Positions 41,029 to 51,774 of a stretch of 64,000 nt of DNA are shown in pieces. A program made the translations under genes and the position numbers. Origin of the DNA: Candidatus Providencia siddallii (GTDB taxonomy: Bacteria; Pseudomonadota; Gammaproteobacteria; Enterobacterales; Enterobacteriaceae); NCBI RefSeq assembly GCF_964026685.1, contig NZ_OZ034688.1, positions 310,001-374,000 on the forward strand, in the 5' to 3' direction. The number at the start of each line of letters is the position of its first letter. Positions within the stretch are counted from its first letter, which is position 1. The notes under the pieces are model-generated. The model was not told the DNA's origin, did no database searches, and was given only the letters and a program-made list of their open reading frames with translations.

Positions 41029-42386
41029 TTGAAAAACTCCTTTAATTTATTAACAATTTCTTCCATATGAAAAGATCGTGAACCTTTTATTAAAATAGAA
41101 ATAGTTTTGTTTTGTTCTATTAATTCTAATAATCTAATTAATATTTTTTTTTTAAAATTAAAATGTTCAGTATTTTTATTAAATGTTTTTATAATTGTAC
41201 TAAATTTTCCAATACTTAATATTTTATTTATTTCAGAGTTTTTAATAATTAAAGCAATATTTTTATGATATTTATAAGAAAATTTACCAAGTTCAGCAGT
41301 ATCGCTTATTACTAAAACTTTATAACCAGGCATTGATATTAATACATTAATAGCAGCAAACATTGAACCATTATTAGAATTATAAGAATCATCTAATAAT
41401 ATCTTTGATTTATCTATATAAATTGGATATAATCGTCCTAATATAGGTTTTATTTTTTTTAAACCTTGTTTTATATGATCAAGAGTTGCACCAGCAGCTA
41501 TTGCTAATGCGCTAGCTGCTAATGCATTAGAAATATTATGTTTTCCAATTAATTGTAAAAAGATATTTGTATCACCTATTGGTGTATGTAATATGAAATT
41601 AGTTGTTAATTTTTCAAATTGGATATTGCTAGCATAAAAATTTGTTTTTTGTTTTTTATTTAGTGAAAAATATAATATTGTTTGTTTTGGATGAAATTTC
41701 CATTTTTTTGAATAACTATCAAGATTAACAATAACTGAACCAGTTTTATTTGTTATTTTATAAATTTCACCTTTTTCTTTTTTTATATTTTTTATTGATT
41801 GAAAACCTTCAATATGAGCATTAAATAAATTATTTACTAATGATATATTTGGTTTTATAATTTTAGTTAGATATTTTATTTCATTTGGTTTGCTCGCACC
41901 AATTTCAATTATTGCAAAATTATGTTTTGGTGTTAATTTAAATAAAGTTAAAGGAACTCCAATATCATTATTAAAATTACCAGAAGTATATAATGTATTT
42001 CCATATTCTGATAATATTGATCCTAACATTTCTTTTACAGTTGTTTTACCTGAAGATCCTGTTAAACCAATTACACATATTTTGCAATTTTGTCTTATCC
42101 ATGATGCTATTTGACCCATTGCGATACGTGTATTTTTAACAATAATTTGTGCACAATTAACATCTAATTCTTGTTCTACAAGTAATAATTTTGCACCATT
42201 GGCAATAACTTGATCTATGAAGTTATGTGCGTTAAAACGTTTACCTATTAATGCAATAAATAAACAATCTTTTGTAATATTATTGCTATCTATGCTTATA
42301 GATTGTATGGTTATTTTTTTTTTAATTTTTTGTTTTATATAGCCTTTTGTTATTCTTGCTAATTGTGATAATGTTATAGGGATTAT
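41022..42386 (-). CDS. murF: MurF, D-Ala-D-Ala-adding ligase, apparent ATA start
   Basis: 454 residues from ATA at 42384-42386 (E. coli 452). Adds D-Ala-D-Ala to the UDP-MurNAc-tripeptide. The frame is open and homologous from the very N-terminus: ATA-ATC-CCT-ATA-ACA-TTA reads (M)IPITLSQLA, like E. coli MISVTLSQLT, then [19 protein letters not shown]. The first in-frame ATG is deep inside (42119), after conserved sequence. The ATA overlaps the murE stop (TAATA, from an expected TAATG) and has GAGG 7 nt upstream. ATP loop [13 protein letters not shown] near 109; [17 protein letters not shown] near 336. Another ATA lies one codon upstream (42389). Confidence 0.9.
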   Translation of the reverse strand: MIPITLSQLARITKGYIKQKIKKKITIQSISIDSNNITKDCLFIALIGKRFNAHNFIDQVIANGAKLLLVEQELDVNCAQIIVKNTRIAMGQIASWIRQNCKICVIGLTGSSGKTTVKEMLGSILSEYGNTLYTSGNFNNDIGVPLTLFKLTPKHNFAIIEIGASKPNEIKYLTKIIKPNISLVNNLFNAHIEGFQSIKNIKKEKGEIYKITNKTGSVIVNLDSYSKKWKFHPKQTILYFSLNKKQKTNFYASNIQFEKLTTNFILHTPIGDTNIFLQLIGKHNISNALAASALAIAAGATLDHIKQGLKKIKPILGRLYPIYIDKSKILLDDSYNSNNGSMFAAINVLISMPGYKVLVISDTAELGKFSYKYHKNIALIIKNSEINKILSIGKFSTIIKTFNKNTEHFNFKKKILIRLLELIEQNKTISILIKGSRSFHMEEIVNKLKEFFKC

Positions 42387-43879
42387 TATATCACCTCATT
42401 TAATAATTTTTTAACTATTAATCTATCTGAATATTCTATTGTTTTTTGATTTATAATTTGAAAATTTTCATGTCCTTTACCTGCTATCATTATTACATCA
42501 TCAATTGTAGCTTTTGATATTGTATTAGCAATAGCTTCACTTCTATCTAATATAATTGATACTGATTTTGGATTTAAAATTCCTTTTAAAATATCATTTA
42601 TAATTTTTAATTGATTTTCATTACGAGGATTATCATTTGTAATAATGATTTTATCAGCTAACTTTTCAGCTATAGAACCCATTAGTGATCTTTTAGTTGA
42701 ATCACGATCACCACCACAACCAAATATACACCATAATTGTTTTTTGCAATATAAACGTGCAGCTATAAGCGCTTTTTCTAAAGCATCAGGCGTATGTGCA
42801 TAATCAACAATAACAATTGGTTTATTATAATATTTTAAAATTTCCATTCGACCTATAACTGAATGTAATGAATTACTTGCAATAAGTAATTTTTTAAAAG
42901 AATAATTTAACATTAATAAACTTGATAAAGCCAATAATAAATTAGTAATATTAAATATTCCTATCAATTTACTTTTTATTACACCATTTCCTCAAGAAGA
43001 ATTTAATTTTATCAAAAATTCATAATTAAAATATTTAATTTTTGTTGCTTTTAACCAATAACCATCCCAATTATTTGGAATACAATTTTTAATTGTTACT
43101 AAACAAGATTTTGGCAATAACTTTGACCATTTTAATCCTATTTTATCATCAATATTTATAATTTGATTTTTTGTTTTAATATTAGAAAATAATAACCATT
43201 TAGCTGCTTCATAATTTTTCATATTATGGTGAAAATCAAGATGATCATGGGTTAAATTAGTAAATATAGCAGAATCAAAATTAAGTGATGATACTCTATT
43301 TTGTACTAATCCATGTGAAGATACTTCAATAGCAGTTAATGATGCATTTTTTTTTAATAAATACATAAGTTCTAATTGAATATCTACAGCAGAATTTGTT
43401 GTATAACCAGAATAAATTAATTTATCTCCATAGATACCATACCCATTAGTTCCTATTACAGCACTTTTTTCTCCAATTATTTTTGCTAATTGTGCAATTA
43501 AATAAGAAACAGTAGTTTTACCATTTGTTCCAGTTATTCCGATTAGTTTCATTTTTGATGATGGAAAATTATAAAATATGTTAGCAATTAATGATATTTT
43601 ACAATTTAAATTATTTAGATAAATAATAGGTATGTTATTTTTAAAATAAATTTTACCTTTTTCTAATTCGTTTTGTGTATCTGCAATAATAGCCGATGCA
43701 CCTTGTGAAATTGCTTGAGTAATATAATTTTTACCATCTAGTTTTTGTCCTTTTATAGCAATAAATAAATCTCCTGCACAAACTTTTCTACTATCTATTT
43801 TTATATTTTTTAAAAAAATATTTTGTGGAGCTTTTATTCCAAAAGGTAAAAGAATATGGTAAAGATTATTATTAGTCAC
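42386..43879 (-). CDS. murE: MurE, meso-DAP-adding ligase (one in-frame TGA)
   Basis: 497 residues (E. coli 495) from GTG at 43877-43879; AGAGG is 6 nt upstream and TNNNLYHIL aligns with E. coli ADRNLRDLL, so I prefer it to the TTG two codons earlier. ATP loop GITGTNGKTTVSYL near 110-123, EVSSHGLVQNRV near 180. E. coli SSSWGDGEIESHLMGAFN corresponds to NSS-TGA-GNGVIKSKLIGIFN, placing TGA (42992-42994, codon 296) on the Trp. The DAP-selecting motif DNPRNE is present, so the wall contains meso-diaminopimelate. VVDYAHTPDALEKAL and GCGGDRDSTKR are also intact. Confidence 0.95.
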
Positions 43880-43913
43880 TTGCAACCTCTTTTTTTATAA
43901 TTTTATTTTGTAT

Positions 43914-45617
43914 TTATTTATCTGGTTTTATATTCATTAAATGTAAAACATCTTTCATAATAGCACCAAAAATTGGTGCTGAAACAGATCCACCGTAATA
44001 TTTTCCTGCATTTGGTTCATTGATAAGTACAACTAATGCATAACGAGGATTTATAGCTGAAGCTATACCAGCTGTATAAGCTATATATTTATTAATATAT
44101 TTGCCATTTATTCCTAATTTTTTAGTAGTTCCTGTTTTTATTGCAAGACTATAACCTTTTATTGCTGCTTGAGAACCACCCCCACCTGGTAATGCAACAC
44201 TTTCCATCATATGGATAACATCTTTTATTATTGATTTTGGAAAAATTCTAATTCCAGGAATAGGTGTATTGATTTTTATAATAGATAATTTACGATAAAT
44301 ACCAAAACTTCCAATTGTAGCATATACTCTTGCAAGTTGTAATGGGGTTACCATTTGTCCATATCCAAAAGAAAATATGGCTTTTTCTAAATCAGACCAA
44401 TTTGTTTTTTTGTATGGGAAAAATCCGTTGTTTTCTCCAATTAATCCAAGATTTGTTGTTTTTCCTAATCCAAAACTATTAAATATATTTATTAATTCAA
44501 TAGGTGACATTGTTAACGCAATTTTAGAAATTCCAACATTACTAGATTTTTGTAAAATACCTGTAATTGATAATTTTTTATAATTCAAGACATCTTTAAT
44601 TTTATGTCCTTTTATTTTATATGGTATTGTATTTATTATTGTATCCTTTTTGATTATTTTATGATATAACGCACTCATTATAACTAATGGTTTAATTGTT
44701 GAACCTGGTTCAAAAGTATCTGTTATAGCTCTATTTCTCATAGAATTAATTGATATTCCGGAAATGTTATTAGGATTATAAGATGGGCTGTTTGCCATAG
44801 CTAAGATTTCACCTGTATTAACATCAATTAAAATAGCTATGCCAGATTCTGCTTTGTTTTTTTGTACACCATATAATAATTCACGATATACAATTGATTG
44901 TATGCGTTCATCTATACTTAATATTAAATTATTGGCATCTTTGCTATCTATATAAGATATTGTATCAATTATTTTACCATTTAAATCTTTACGAACTGTA
45001 CGTTTACCTGAAACACCTTTTAATATATTATTAAAACTTTTTTCTATCCCTTCGATACCTTCTCCATCTATATTAGTTATTCCTAATAAATGAGCTGTTA
45101 TAGGTCCTAATGGATAATAACGACGTGATTCTTTACGTAAATAAACACCTGGTATTTTTAATTTATTTATATAGTTAGCTACAGATAAATTGACTTGACG
45201 AGCTAAATATATAAATCGACTTTTTTGATTTGATAATATTTTATTTGTAATTTGCTTTAGAGGAATATTTAATATATCAGATAATGCTTTCCAATATTTG
45301 TAATTACTAATACCTCCTTTTTCTGTAATTTCTTTTGGATCAATCCAAATTGCATTAACAGGTATACTAACTGCTAATTTTTTACCTTTTCTATCACTAA
45401 TCATTCCACGAGCAGTTGTAATTTTTTGTATGCGTAAAGATCGCATATCGCTTTCTTTTATTAATTTTTCATGAGAAAATATTTGTAAAAAAGCAATTCT
45501 AATTAATAAACCGCATATAGCAAATGTAATACATAAGCATATAAAAGTAAAACGCCAATCATCAAATAAAAAAACATGTTTTTGTTTTTTATTTTTTATT
45601 TGATTCAATAATTTCAT
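43914..45617 (-). CDS. ftsI: FtsI (PBP3), septal transpeptidase
   Basis: 567 residues (E. coli 588). Class B penicillin-binding protein crosslinking septal wall. One membrane helix (about 25-45), pedestal domain with RSLRIQKITTARGMISDRKGK, then transpeptidase motifs: FEPGSTIKP with the active Ser near 303, KSSNVGISK (SxN) near 355 and AIKTGTTKK (KTG) near 490. The C-terminal 20 residues of E. coli FtsI are missing. ATG start inside the ftsL end (29-nt overlap). No TGA in its four Trp positions. Confidence 0.97.
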   Translation of the reverse strand: MKLLNQIKNKKQKHVFLFDDWRFTFICLCITFAICGLLIRIAFLQIFSHEKLIKESDMRSLRIQKITTARGMISDRKGKKLAVSIPVNAIWIDPKEITEKGGISNYKYWKALSDILNIPLKQITNKILSNQKSRFIYLARQVNLSVANYINKLKIPGVYLRKESRRYYPLGPITAHLLGITNIDGEGIEGIEKSFNNILKGVSGKRTVRKDLNGKIIDTISYIDSKDANNLILSIDERIQSIVYRELLYGVQKNKAESGIAILIDVNTGEILAMANSPSYNPNNISGISINSMRNRAITDTFEPGSTIKPLVIMSALYHKIIKKDTIINTIPYKIKGHKIKDVLNYKKLSITGILQKSSNVGISKIALTMSPIELINIFNSFGLGKTTNLGLIGENNGFFPYKKTNWSDLEKAIFSFGYGQMVTPLQLARVYATIGSFGIYRKLSIIKINTPIPGIRIFPKSIIKDVIHMMESVALPGGGGSQAAIKGYSLAIKTGTTKKLGINGKYINKYIAYTAGIASAINPRYALVVLINEPNAGKYYGGSVSAPIFGAIMKDVLHLMNIKPDK

Positions 45618-45948
45618 TATTAATTTTATTATTATTTAAAATAATAATATTTTCATTTAAAAATTCAATTGGAATTAAAGATAATTTATCAATAGATATA
45701 CGTTCAATTCGATTGTGATTTCCAAATAAATTTTCTTCGATAATTAAATTTCTCCATTCTATATCTAATAAATCTTTTTCTTCATACAAATTATTTTTTA
45801 ATATAGTTAAAAAACGCGTTTCGTACGTAATTATTATTACTGAAATAGCATTTATAATAATAAAAAATAACAAAATTAATTGAAGTAAATTATGTTTTAA
45901 TAAATCATGTAAAATTATTTTTTTTAAATTATATTTTTTTATAACCAT
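45589..45948 (-). CDS. ftsL: Division protein FtsL
   Basis: 119 residues (E. coli 121). Small bitopic protein: basic N-terminus, one membrane helix (about 20-42, LLQLILLFFIIINAISVIIIT), and a periplasmic coiled coil with LLDIEWRNLIIEENLFGNHNRIERISIDKL. Sequence identity to E. coli FtsL is low, but WRNLILEENAL-like spacing, length and position between rsmH and ftsI leave little doubt. FtsL bridges FtsQ/FtsB to FtsWI. ATG start overlapping the rsmH end by 20 nt. Confidence 0.92.
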   Translation of the reverse strand: MVIKKYNLKKIILHDLLKHNLLQLILLFFIIINAISVIIITYETRFLTILKNNLYEEKDLLDIEWRNLIIEENLFGNHNRIERISIDKLSLIPIEFLNENIIILNNNKINNEIIESNKK

Positions 45949-46900
45949 TGTTTATTTTTTCTGCTAATCGTAATATTGAACTACGAGATCTAGGATTGTT
46001 TTTTATTTCTTTATATGATGGTTTTATTTTGCCTAAATCTCGTAATTGTATTGTTTTTAAACTTAATTGTTCTATTTGAAACTTTGTTAATGGAATATTA
46101 ATAGGTATATTTAATAATTTACTATTTTTTCTAATAAAATGTTTTACTAATCGATCTTCTAACGAATGAAAACTAATAATAGATATCCTTCCTTGTGGAG
46201 CAAGGATATTTAATGTTCCATTCAACATTTGTTTTATTTCTTCTAGTTCGTTATTAATATAAATTCTAATTGCTTGAAAAGTGCGAGTAGCTGGATGTTT
46301 TTTTGTATATTTTGGAATAGTTTTTAAAATTAAATTTGTAAGATGTTTTGTACGTGTTAATGGTTTTTTTTTTGGATTATTTTTATGTTCTATAATTGCT
46401 TTTGCGATACGCTTACATAAGCGTTCTTCTCCAAAAGTTTTTAATACAAAAATAATATCATTAACATTAGCATTCATTAACCATTGTGATGCTGTTTGTC
46501 CTTTTGTTTGATCCATACGCATATCAAGCGGACCATCAAATGTAAAAGAAAAACCACGTTCAGGGTTATCTAATTGTGAAGACGAAATACCAAAATCCAA
46601 TAATATACCATTTATTTTACCTATTAACTCTTTTTTTTTTATATAATTAATAATATCTGAAAATAATCCTTGTTTAATTACAAGTCTGCGATCTTTAATT
46701 GATTTAGCTATTTTAATAGCTTCTGGATCGCGATCTATAACTATTAAACGACCATTTTTATTTAGTTTATTTAAAATTAATTTAGAATGTCCACCTGTGC
46801 CGAATGTTCCATCTATATAGATACCATTTGGTTTTATATTTAATCCGTTTATTGCTTCTTCTTGTAATACAGCTATATGTTTATATTGTTTTTTTATCAT
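45929..46900 (-). CDS. rsmH: 16S rRNA m4C1402 methyltransferase RsmH (MraW)
   Basis: 323 residues (E. coli 313). N4-methylates C1402 of 16S rRNA. N-terminal HIAVLQEEAINGLNIKPNGIYIDGTFGTGGHSKLIL with the SAM loop DGTFGTGGHS near 31-40, DRDPEAI near 57, LLDFGISSSQLDNPERGFSF near 100, and ISFHSLEDRLVKHF near 246. First gene of the dcw cluster here; mraZ, its regulator and usual neighbour, is missing upstream. ATG start. Confidence 0.97.
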   Translation of the reverse strand: MIKKQYKHIAVLQEEAINGLNIKPNGIYIDGTFGTGGHSKLILNKLNKNGRLIVIDRDPEAIKIAKSIKDRRLVIKQGLFSDIINYIKKKELIGKINGILLDFGISSSQLDNPERGFSFTFDGPLDMRMDQTKGQTASQWLMNANVNDIIFVLKTFGEERLCKRIAKAIIEHKNNPKKKPLTRTKHLTNLILKTIPKYTKKHPATRTFQAIRIYINNELEEIKQMLNGTLNILAPQGRISIISFHSLEDRLVKHFIRKNSKLLNIPINIPLTKFQIEQLSLKTIQLRDLGKIKPSYKEIKNNPRSRSSILRLAEKINNGYKKI

Positions 46901-47147
46901 AATATATTTAAAAAAAATAGTTTTATAAAATTTTAAAAATCATTTAGTTATTAATAATAACAATAATAAAATGTATAGTGTAATTAAATATAACTTATAT
47001 TGATATTTATAAATAAATTTTATTATGTAATATAAAATTATTTTTTAAATATATTATTTTTTTATAAAATGTTTAAATTATATTTTTATGTAAATATTAT
47101 TTTTATATGATAACATTTGTATTTATTTTTATGAAATTATCAAATTT

Positions 47148-47184
47148 AAAATATATTTTTTTTATGTTTAAAAAAATATATTTT
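47148..47184. repeat. 15-bp perfect inverted repeat
   Basis: AAAATATATTTTTTT (47148-47162) and AAAAAAATATATTTT (47170-47184), 7-nt loop. Confidence 0.5.
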
Positions 47185-47190
47185 TTATTA

Positions 47191-47244
47191 AAAAATTAAT
47201 AAAATATAATATAAATTATAATTTAATATATTTTATTAATTTTT
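47191..47244. repeat. 18-bp perfect inverted repeat
   Basis: AAAAATTAATAAAATATA (47191-47208) and its reverse complement (47227-47244), 18-nt spacer, 6 bp after the previous palindrome. Confidence 0.5.
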
Positions 47245-47717
47245 ATATAATTATTTAAATATATAATTTTTTATTTTTATATAATAATTTATATATTACA
47301 ATTATCGTGAATTAATATTTTATTTAGAATATATAAGAATATTATATATGGTATAATATAAATATAATCATATAAAGATAATTTTTTAACAATAAAATTT
47401 AAGTTTTTTCGTTTTTTATCTTAAATAAAATAATATAAATGATATAATATATTTTATTTAAAACATAAAAACATAAAATATATCAATAAAATGTTAAAAA
47501 TATCTTTAATATTATATATTAATGATACGTATTTTTAAATATATATTAAATTAAAAACATTTTAATTATTAAATAAAATGTTTTTTAGAAAAAAATTGTA
47601 TATTTTTGTATAATTATTTTAAAAAAAATTTTTAAAAATATTAAAAATTAATAATTTTATATAAAATTTTACACAACTATTTTCTTTAATATTTTTAATT
47701 TATTTAATTGTTATAAA

Positions 47718-48425
47718 ATGTTTAATTATATATTTAATTTAAAATTTTTTTTAGATTTATTTTTATTAACATTTTTTGAGATTATTTTAAGTGTTGATAA
47801 TATTGTTTTTCTTAATATAACTGTTAATAAACTTCCAGCTTACCAACAAAAAAAAGTATGGAATATAGGATTAATTCTTGCTTTAGTTGTAAGACTTATA
47901 TTTTTTATTTCTGTTAATTGGTTGTCAAATTTAACGATTCCAATATTTACTGTTTTGAATCATTTAGTTTCTATAAAAGATTTAGTTTTAAGTATTGGCG
48001 GGGCTTTTCTTATTTATAAATCTATTAAAGAAATACTTTATGATATAAAAAAACGTAAAAATATTAAAAATAATTATCAAAAAAAATCATTTTTTATAAT
48101 TATTTTTCAAATAGCGATTTTAGATATTATTTTTAGTTTTGATTCTATTATGACCGCTATTGGTTTATGTGATAATTTATTTATTATGATTTTTGCGATA
48201 ATTACTGCTGCTATTTTTATTATATTTACTTCAAAAATTATTGATAGTTTTATAAAAAAATATTTTTTTATAAAAAAGTTAACATTTTTATTTTTAATTT
48301 TAATTGGTATTAATTTATTATTAGAAGGAATGCAAATATACTTTTTTAAAACATATGTTTATATAATTATGTTATTTTTAATAATTGTTCAGTTACTAAG
48401 TAATTTTTATATTGAAAAACATTAA
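47718..48425 (+). CDS. ygdQ: YgdQ, TerC-family membrane protein
   Basis: 235 residues (E. coli YgdQ 237). Seven predicted membrane helices. TerC signatures: TFFEIILSVDNIVFLNITVNKLP (about 19-41) with the SVDN aspartate, and ILDIIFSFDSIMTAIGLCD (about 136-154) with the second intramembrane Asp, matching E. coli MLLDIIFSLDSVITAVGLSD. TerC proteins are linked to metal-ion (Mn) export or metalation of secreted proteins; YgdQ itself is poorly characterised. ATG start. Its C-terminus is Leu/Ile-rich and ends IEKH. Confidence 0.88.
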   Translation: MFNYIFNLKFFLDLFLLTFFEIILSVDNIVFLNITVNKLPAYQQKKVWNIGLILALVVRLIFFISVNWLSNLTIPIFTVLNHLVSIKDLVLSIGGAFLIYKSIKEILYDIKKRKNIKNNYQKKSFFIIIFQIAILDIIFSFDSIMTAIGLCDNLFIMIFAIITAAIFIIFTSKIIDSFIKKYFFIKKLTFLFLILIGINLLLEGMQIYFFKTYVYIIMLFLIIVQLLSNFYIEKH

Positions 48426-48562
48426 ATATAATATAATTTTATTTTTATAAAAAAACAAAATATACTTTATGATATTAATTTTAAATTATTTTAAATAAAA
48501 AACTAAATTGTTTTTATAATGTTTTATTATATAATTAATTATAAAATTTATATAAAATATTA

Positions 48563-49483
48563 TTATTTTTTTGCAGCTTGTATATATAACATTTCTAATG
48601 CAATAGTAGAAGCTAATAATGAAGTAATCCCAGATTGATCATAAACTGGTGCTACTTCTACTAAATCCATACCAATAATATTAAGAGGTTGCAAACCACG
48701 TATTAGTTTTAATACACAATAAGAAGTTAACCCTCCTGCTACTTGAGTTCCTGTTCCTGGAGCAAAAGCTGGATCTAAACAATCAATATCAAATGTTAAA
48801 TAAACAGGAATTTTTTTAGTAATTGTTTTTATTTTAAATAAAATTTTATTAATATTTTGTTCGTTTACTTGTGTTGAATCTAATACTGTAAAACTATTGT
48901 TAGGACAAAATTCAGTACGGATACCAATGTGTACTGAGTGTTTTGGATCAATTAGATTTTCTATTGGTGCATAATAAAACATAGTTCCGTGATCATATTT
49001 ATTATTGTTATTATATGTATCAGTATGGGCATCAAAATGAACTAATGCCATTTTTCCAAAATATTTTGCATGTGCTCGTAATAAAGGTAATGTAATAAAA
49101 TGATCACCACCAAATGTTAAACATTTTTTATTTGATTTTAGTAATTTTTCTATATGTATTTGTAATTTGTCACACATATCTTGTGTGTTACCAAACGAAA
49201 AAACTAAATCACCGCAATCAATAACATTTAAACGTTCAGTTAAACTAAAATTTCAAGGCCAATGACATTTTTCCCATGCAAGATTAGTTGACATTTGACG
49301 AATTGATGCTGGTCCATATCTACTACCTGATCTCCCAGATGTGGCTAGATCAAATGGAACACCAGTAATTACCCAATCAGCTTTTGAAGTATATGGAGAA
49401 AAATTTAAAGGAAATCTTAAAAAACCGAATGCGTTAGATACTAACGAATTATCTATATTATTACCTAATGTATTATGTATCAT
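48563..49483 (-). CDS. speB: Agmatinase SpeB (one in-frame TGA)
   Basis: 306 residues, exactly the E. coli length, when TGA codon 77 (49253-49255) is read through. It hydrolyses agmatine to putrescine and urea. E. coli has FPWNFDMRERLNVVDCGDL; here [21 protein letters not shown], so TGA is on the Trp. Binuclear Mn site intact: [21 protein letters not shown] and [19 protein letters not shown] start. It lies 59 nt after speA, forming speA-speB, so arginine is turned into putrescine. Confidence 0.95.
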
Positions 49484-49542
49484 AATAATTATATATATTA
49501 AATATTTTAATTAAATTTTATAAAATACTGTATTTTATTTTC

Positions 49543-51444
49543 TTAATCTTTTAAATAACTATAACCATGTAAACTATTTTTAATTTTTTTTAAAAAATCT
49601 TTTTGAATATGTTTTTCTAGTTTTATATCTTTTATTTGTTTTTTTAATTTTTCCAAAAATTCTTCTGGTATTAAATTAACATATTGTAATATATCAGCAA
49701 TTGAATCACCTTTTTCAGTTTGAATATAATGAATTTTATTTTTATTGTCAATCCATATATCAATAGATGTTGTACTACCGAATAAATTATGTTTATTAGC
49801 TAAAATTTCTTGATATGCTCCTATCATAAAAAATCCGATTATAGGAGGATTTTTAGAATCGTAATCATGAATAGGCATAGTTGTTTCTATCCCATCACCA
49901 TCAATATAATGATCAATGATTCCATCAGAATCACATGTTATATCCAATAAAACTACACGACGATTTAATGGATTAAATAAATCTTTAATAGGTAATATTG
50001 GAAAAACTTGATCTATCCCCCAAGAATCCGGTAATGATTGAAATAATGAAAAATTAACATAAAATTTATCTGCCATTCTTTCTTGAAGTTCATCTATAAT
50101 AGGACGATGTGTTCTATTGCTTGGATTTAAATCATATTTAATTCGACGACAAATATTTAAATATAATTCTTCTGCCCAAGCGCGTTGATTTAAATCTAAT
50201 GTTCCATGAGCATATTGAGTATGAACTTCTTGTAAATCAAATTGACTATCATGTAACCATTCACGAAGATTTCTACTACTTTCTTGATGTTGCATTGCTT
50301 TTCATGTTTCCCATAAAGATATTAAAGAACGAGGAGCATTTTTATTTGGAGGTGACGCTTTAGTAAATTCATTACGTTCAATACCAATTACATTTGAAAT
50401 TAAAACAGCATGATGTGCTGTTAATGCTCTTCCTGATTCTGTTATAACTATTGGGTGTGGTAAATTAAATTCTTCACATGCATCACCTATTGACCAAATC
50501 ACATTGTTTGTATACTCGTTTAAACCATAATTTACAGAGCAATCAGATTGTGATCTTGTACCTTCATAATCAACACCTAATCCACCACCAACATCAAAAC
50601 ATTTAATATTAACTCCTAAACGATGTAACTCAATATAAAAACGCGCCGATTCTCTTACTCCTGTGGCTACATCACGTATATTAGACATTTGAGATCCTAA
50701 GTGAAAATGTAATAATTGAAGACTATTTAAACTGTTTTCTTTTCGTAAGATTTCGACTAATTGAAGAACTTGTGTTGCAGATAAACCAAATTTTGATTTT
50801 TCACCACCACTTGCTTGCCATTTACCTGATCCTTGTGAAGCTAAACGAGCACGTACTCCAAGACGTGGCGTTATATTTAATTTTTTAGCTTCTTTTAATA
50901 CTAATTCAATTTCGGACATTTTTTCAATTACAAGATATATTTTATGACCGATTTTTTCACCAATTAAAGCTAATCTAATATATTCTTTGTCTTTATAACC
51001 ATTACATATAATTACAGTATGCGCATTATTAACATTAGCTAAAATAACTACTAATTCTGCTTTAGAACCTGATTCTAGTCCTAAAGGTTCTCCTGAATTT
51101 AATAATGATTTAATTACTCTACTTTGTTGATTAACTTTTATTGGATAAACTAAAAGATAATCTCCTTTATAACCATAAGATTTACAAGCATTTTTAAAAG
51201 CAGTATTTATAGCACGTAAACGATGTTGTAAAATTTGAGGAAAACATAATAACGTTGGTAATTGCAAATGTTTTTGTTCACTTTTAATTTTATTAATAAG
51301 ATTTAATATTTCAACAAAATTATTATTATTTTCAGGATCAGGGCAAACACAAATATTACCATATTCATTTATTTGATAATAACCATTACTCCAATATGAT
51401 ATATTGTAAATTTGATGTGTTTTTTTATCATTTTTACGATTCAC
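49543..51444 (-). CDS. speA: Biosynthetic arginine decarboxylase SpeA (one in-frame TGA)
   Basis: 633 residues with TGA codon 381 (50302-50304) read as Trp (E. coli 658; the shorter N-terminus lacks the E. coli leader). PLP enzyme decarboxylating arginine to agmatine. [19 protein letters not shown] carries the PLP Lys near 103; [24 protein letters not shown] and [20 protein letters not shown] are conserved. E. coli SMWETWQEMHEPG aligns with [16 protein letters not shown], placing TGA on the second Trp. The last part includes [21 protein letters not shown] and [18 protein letters not shown] start. Confidence 0.95.
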
Positions 51445-51774
51445 AATAAAACTCCTAATATTAGGATTATAATTTTTATTATTTATTAATCTTAAAATAT
51501 ATATATTTTATAATAATATAATTTTAAAAAAAATTTTTTTTGAAACATTTTTTATTAAATAAAAATTATTATATAATAATTTTTATTATTATTTAAATTA
51601 TTAATAATACAATTATTAATATATTTTAAATTTTAAAAAATAAATAAGTTATTTAAGTTATTCTTTTATTTTTTTATGTATTTAAAATAAATAAATAATT
51701 CCATATAAAAAAATAAATTTATAAATTTTAAAATAACTAATTATGTATTATTGAAATTTAAGGTATAAAATCTA
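51445..51774. other. Divergent speA-metK gap
   Basis: 330 bp. No gene remnant. Contains a 14-bp near-perfect palindrome around AAAAATTATTATATAATAAT (about 51560) and smaller ones. Confidence 0.5.

Larger units (their letters stand above)
46901..47717. other. Large divergent gap upstream of the dcw cluster
   Basis: 817 bp between divergent rsmH and ygdQ, the longest gene-free stretch in the window. The dcw promoter should lie here. No mraZ remnant, tRNA or DnaA boxes (TTATCCACA) seen. Two palindromes lie at 47148-47244. Confidence 0.6.

Noticed and set aside
46901-47717. Replication origin in the largest gene-free gap
   Set aside because: No DnaA boxes and no origin-linked genes; just A/T-rich DNA with two palindromes.
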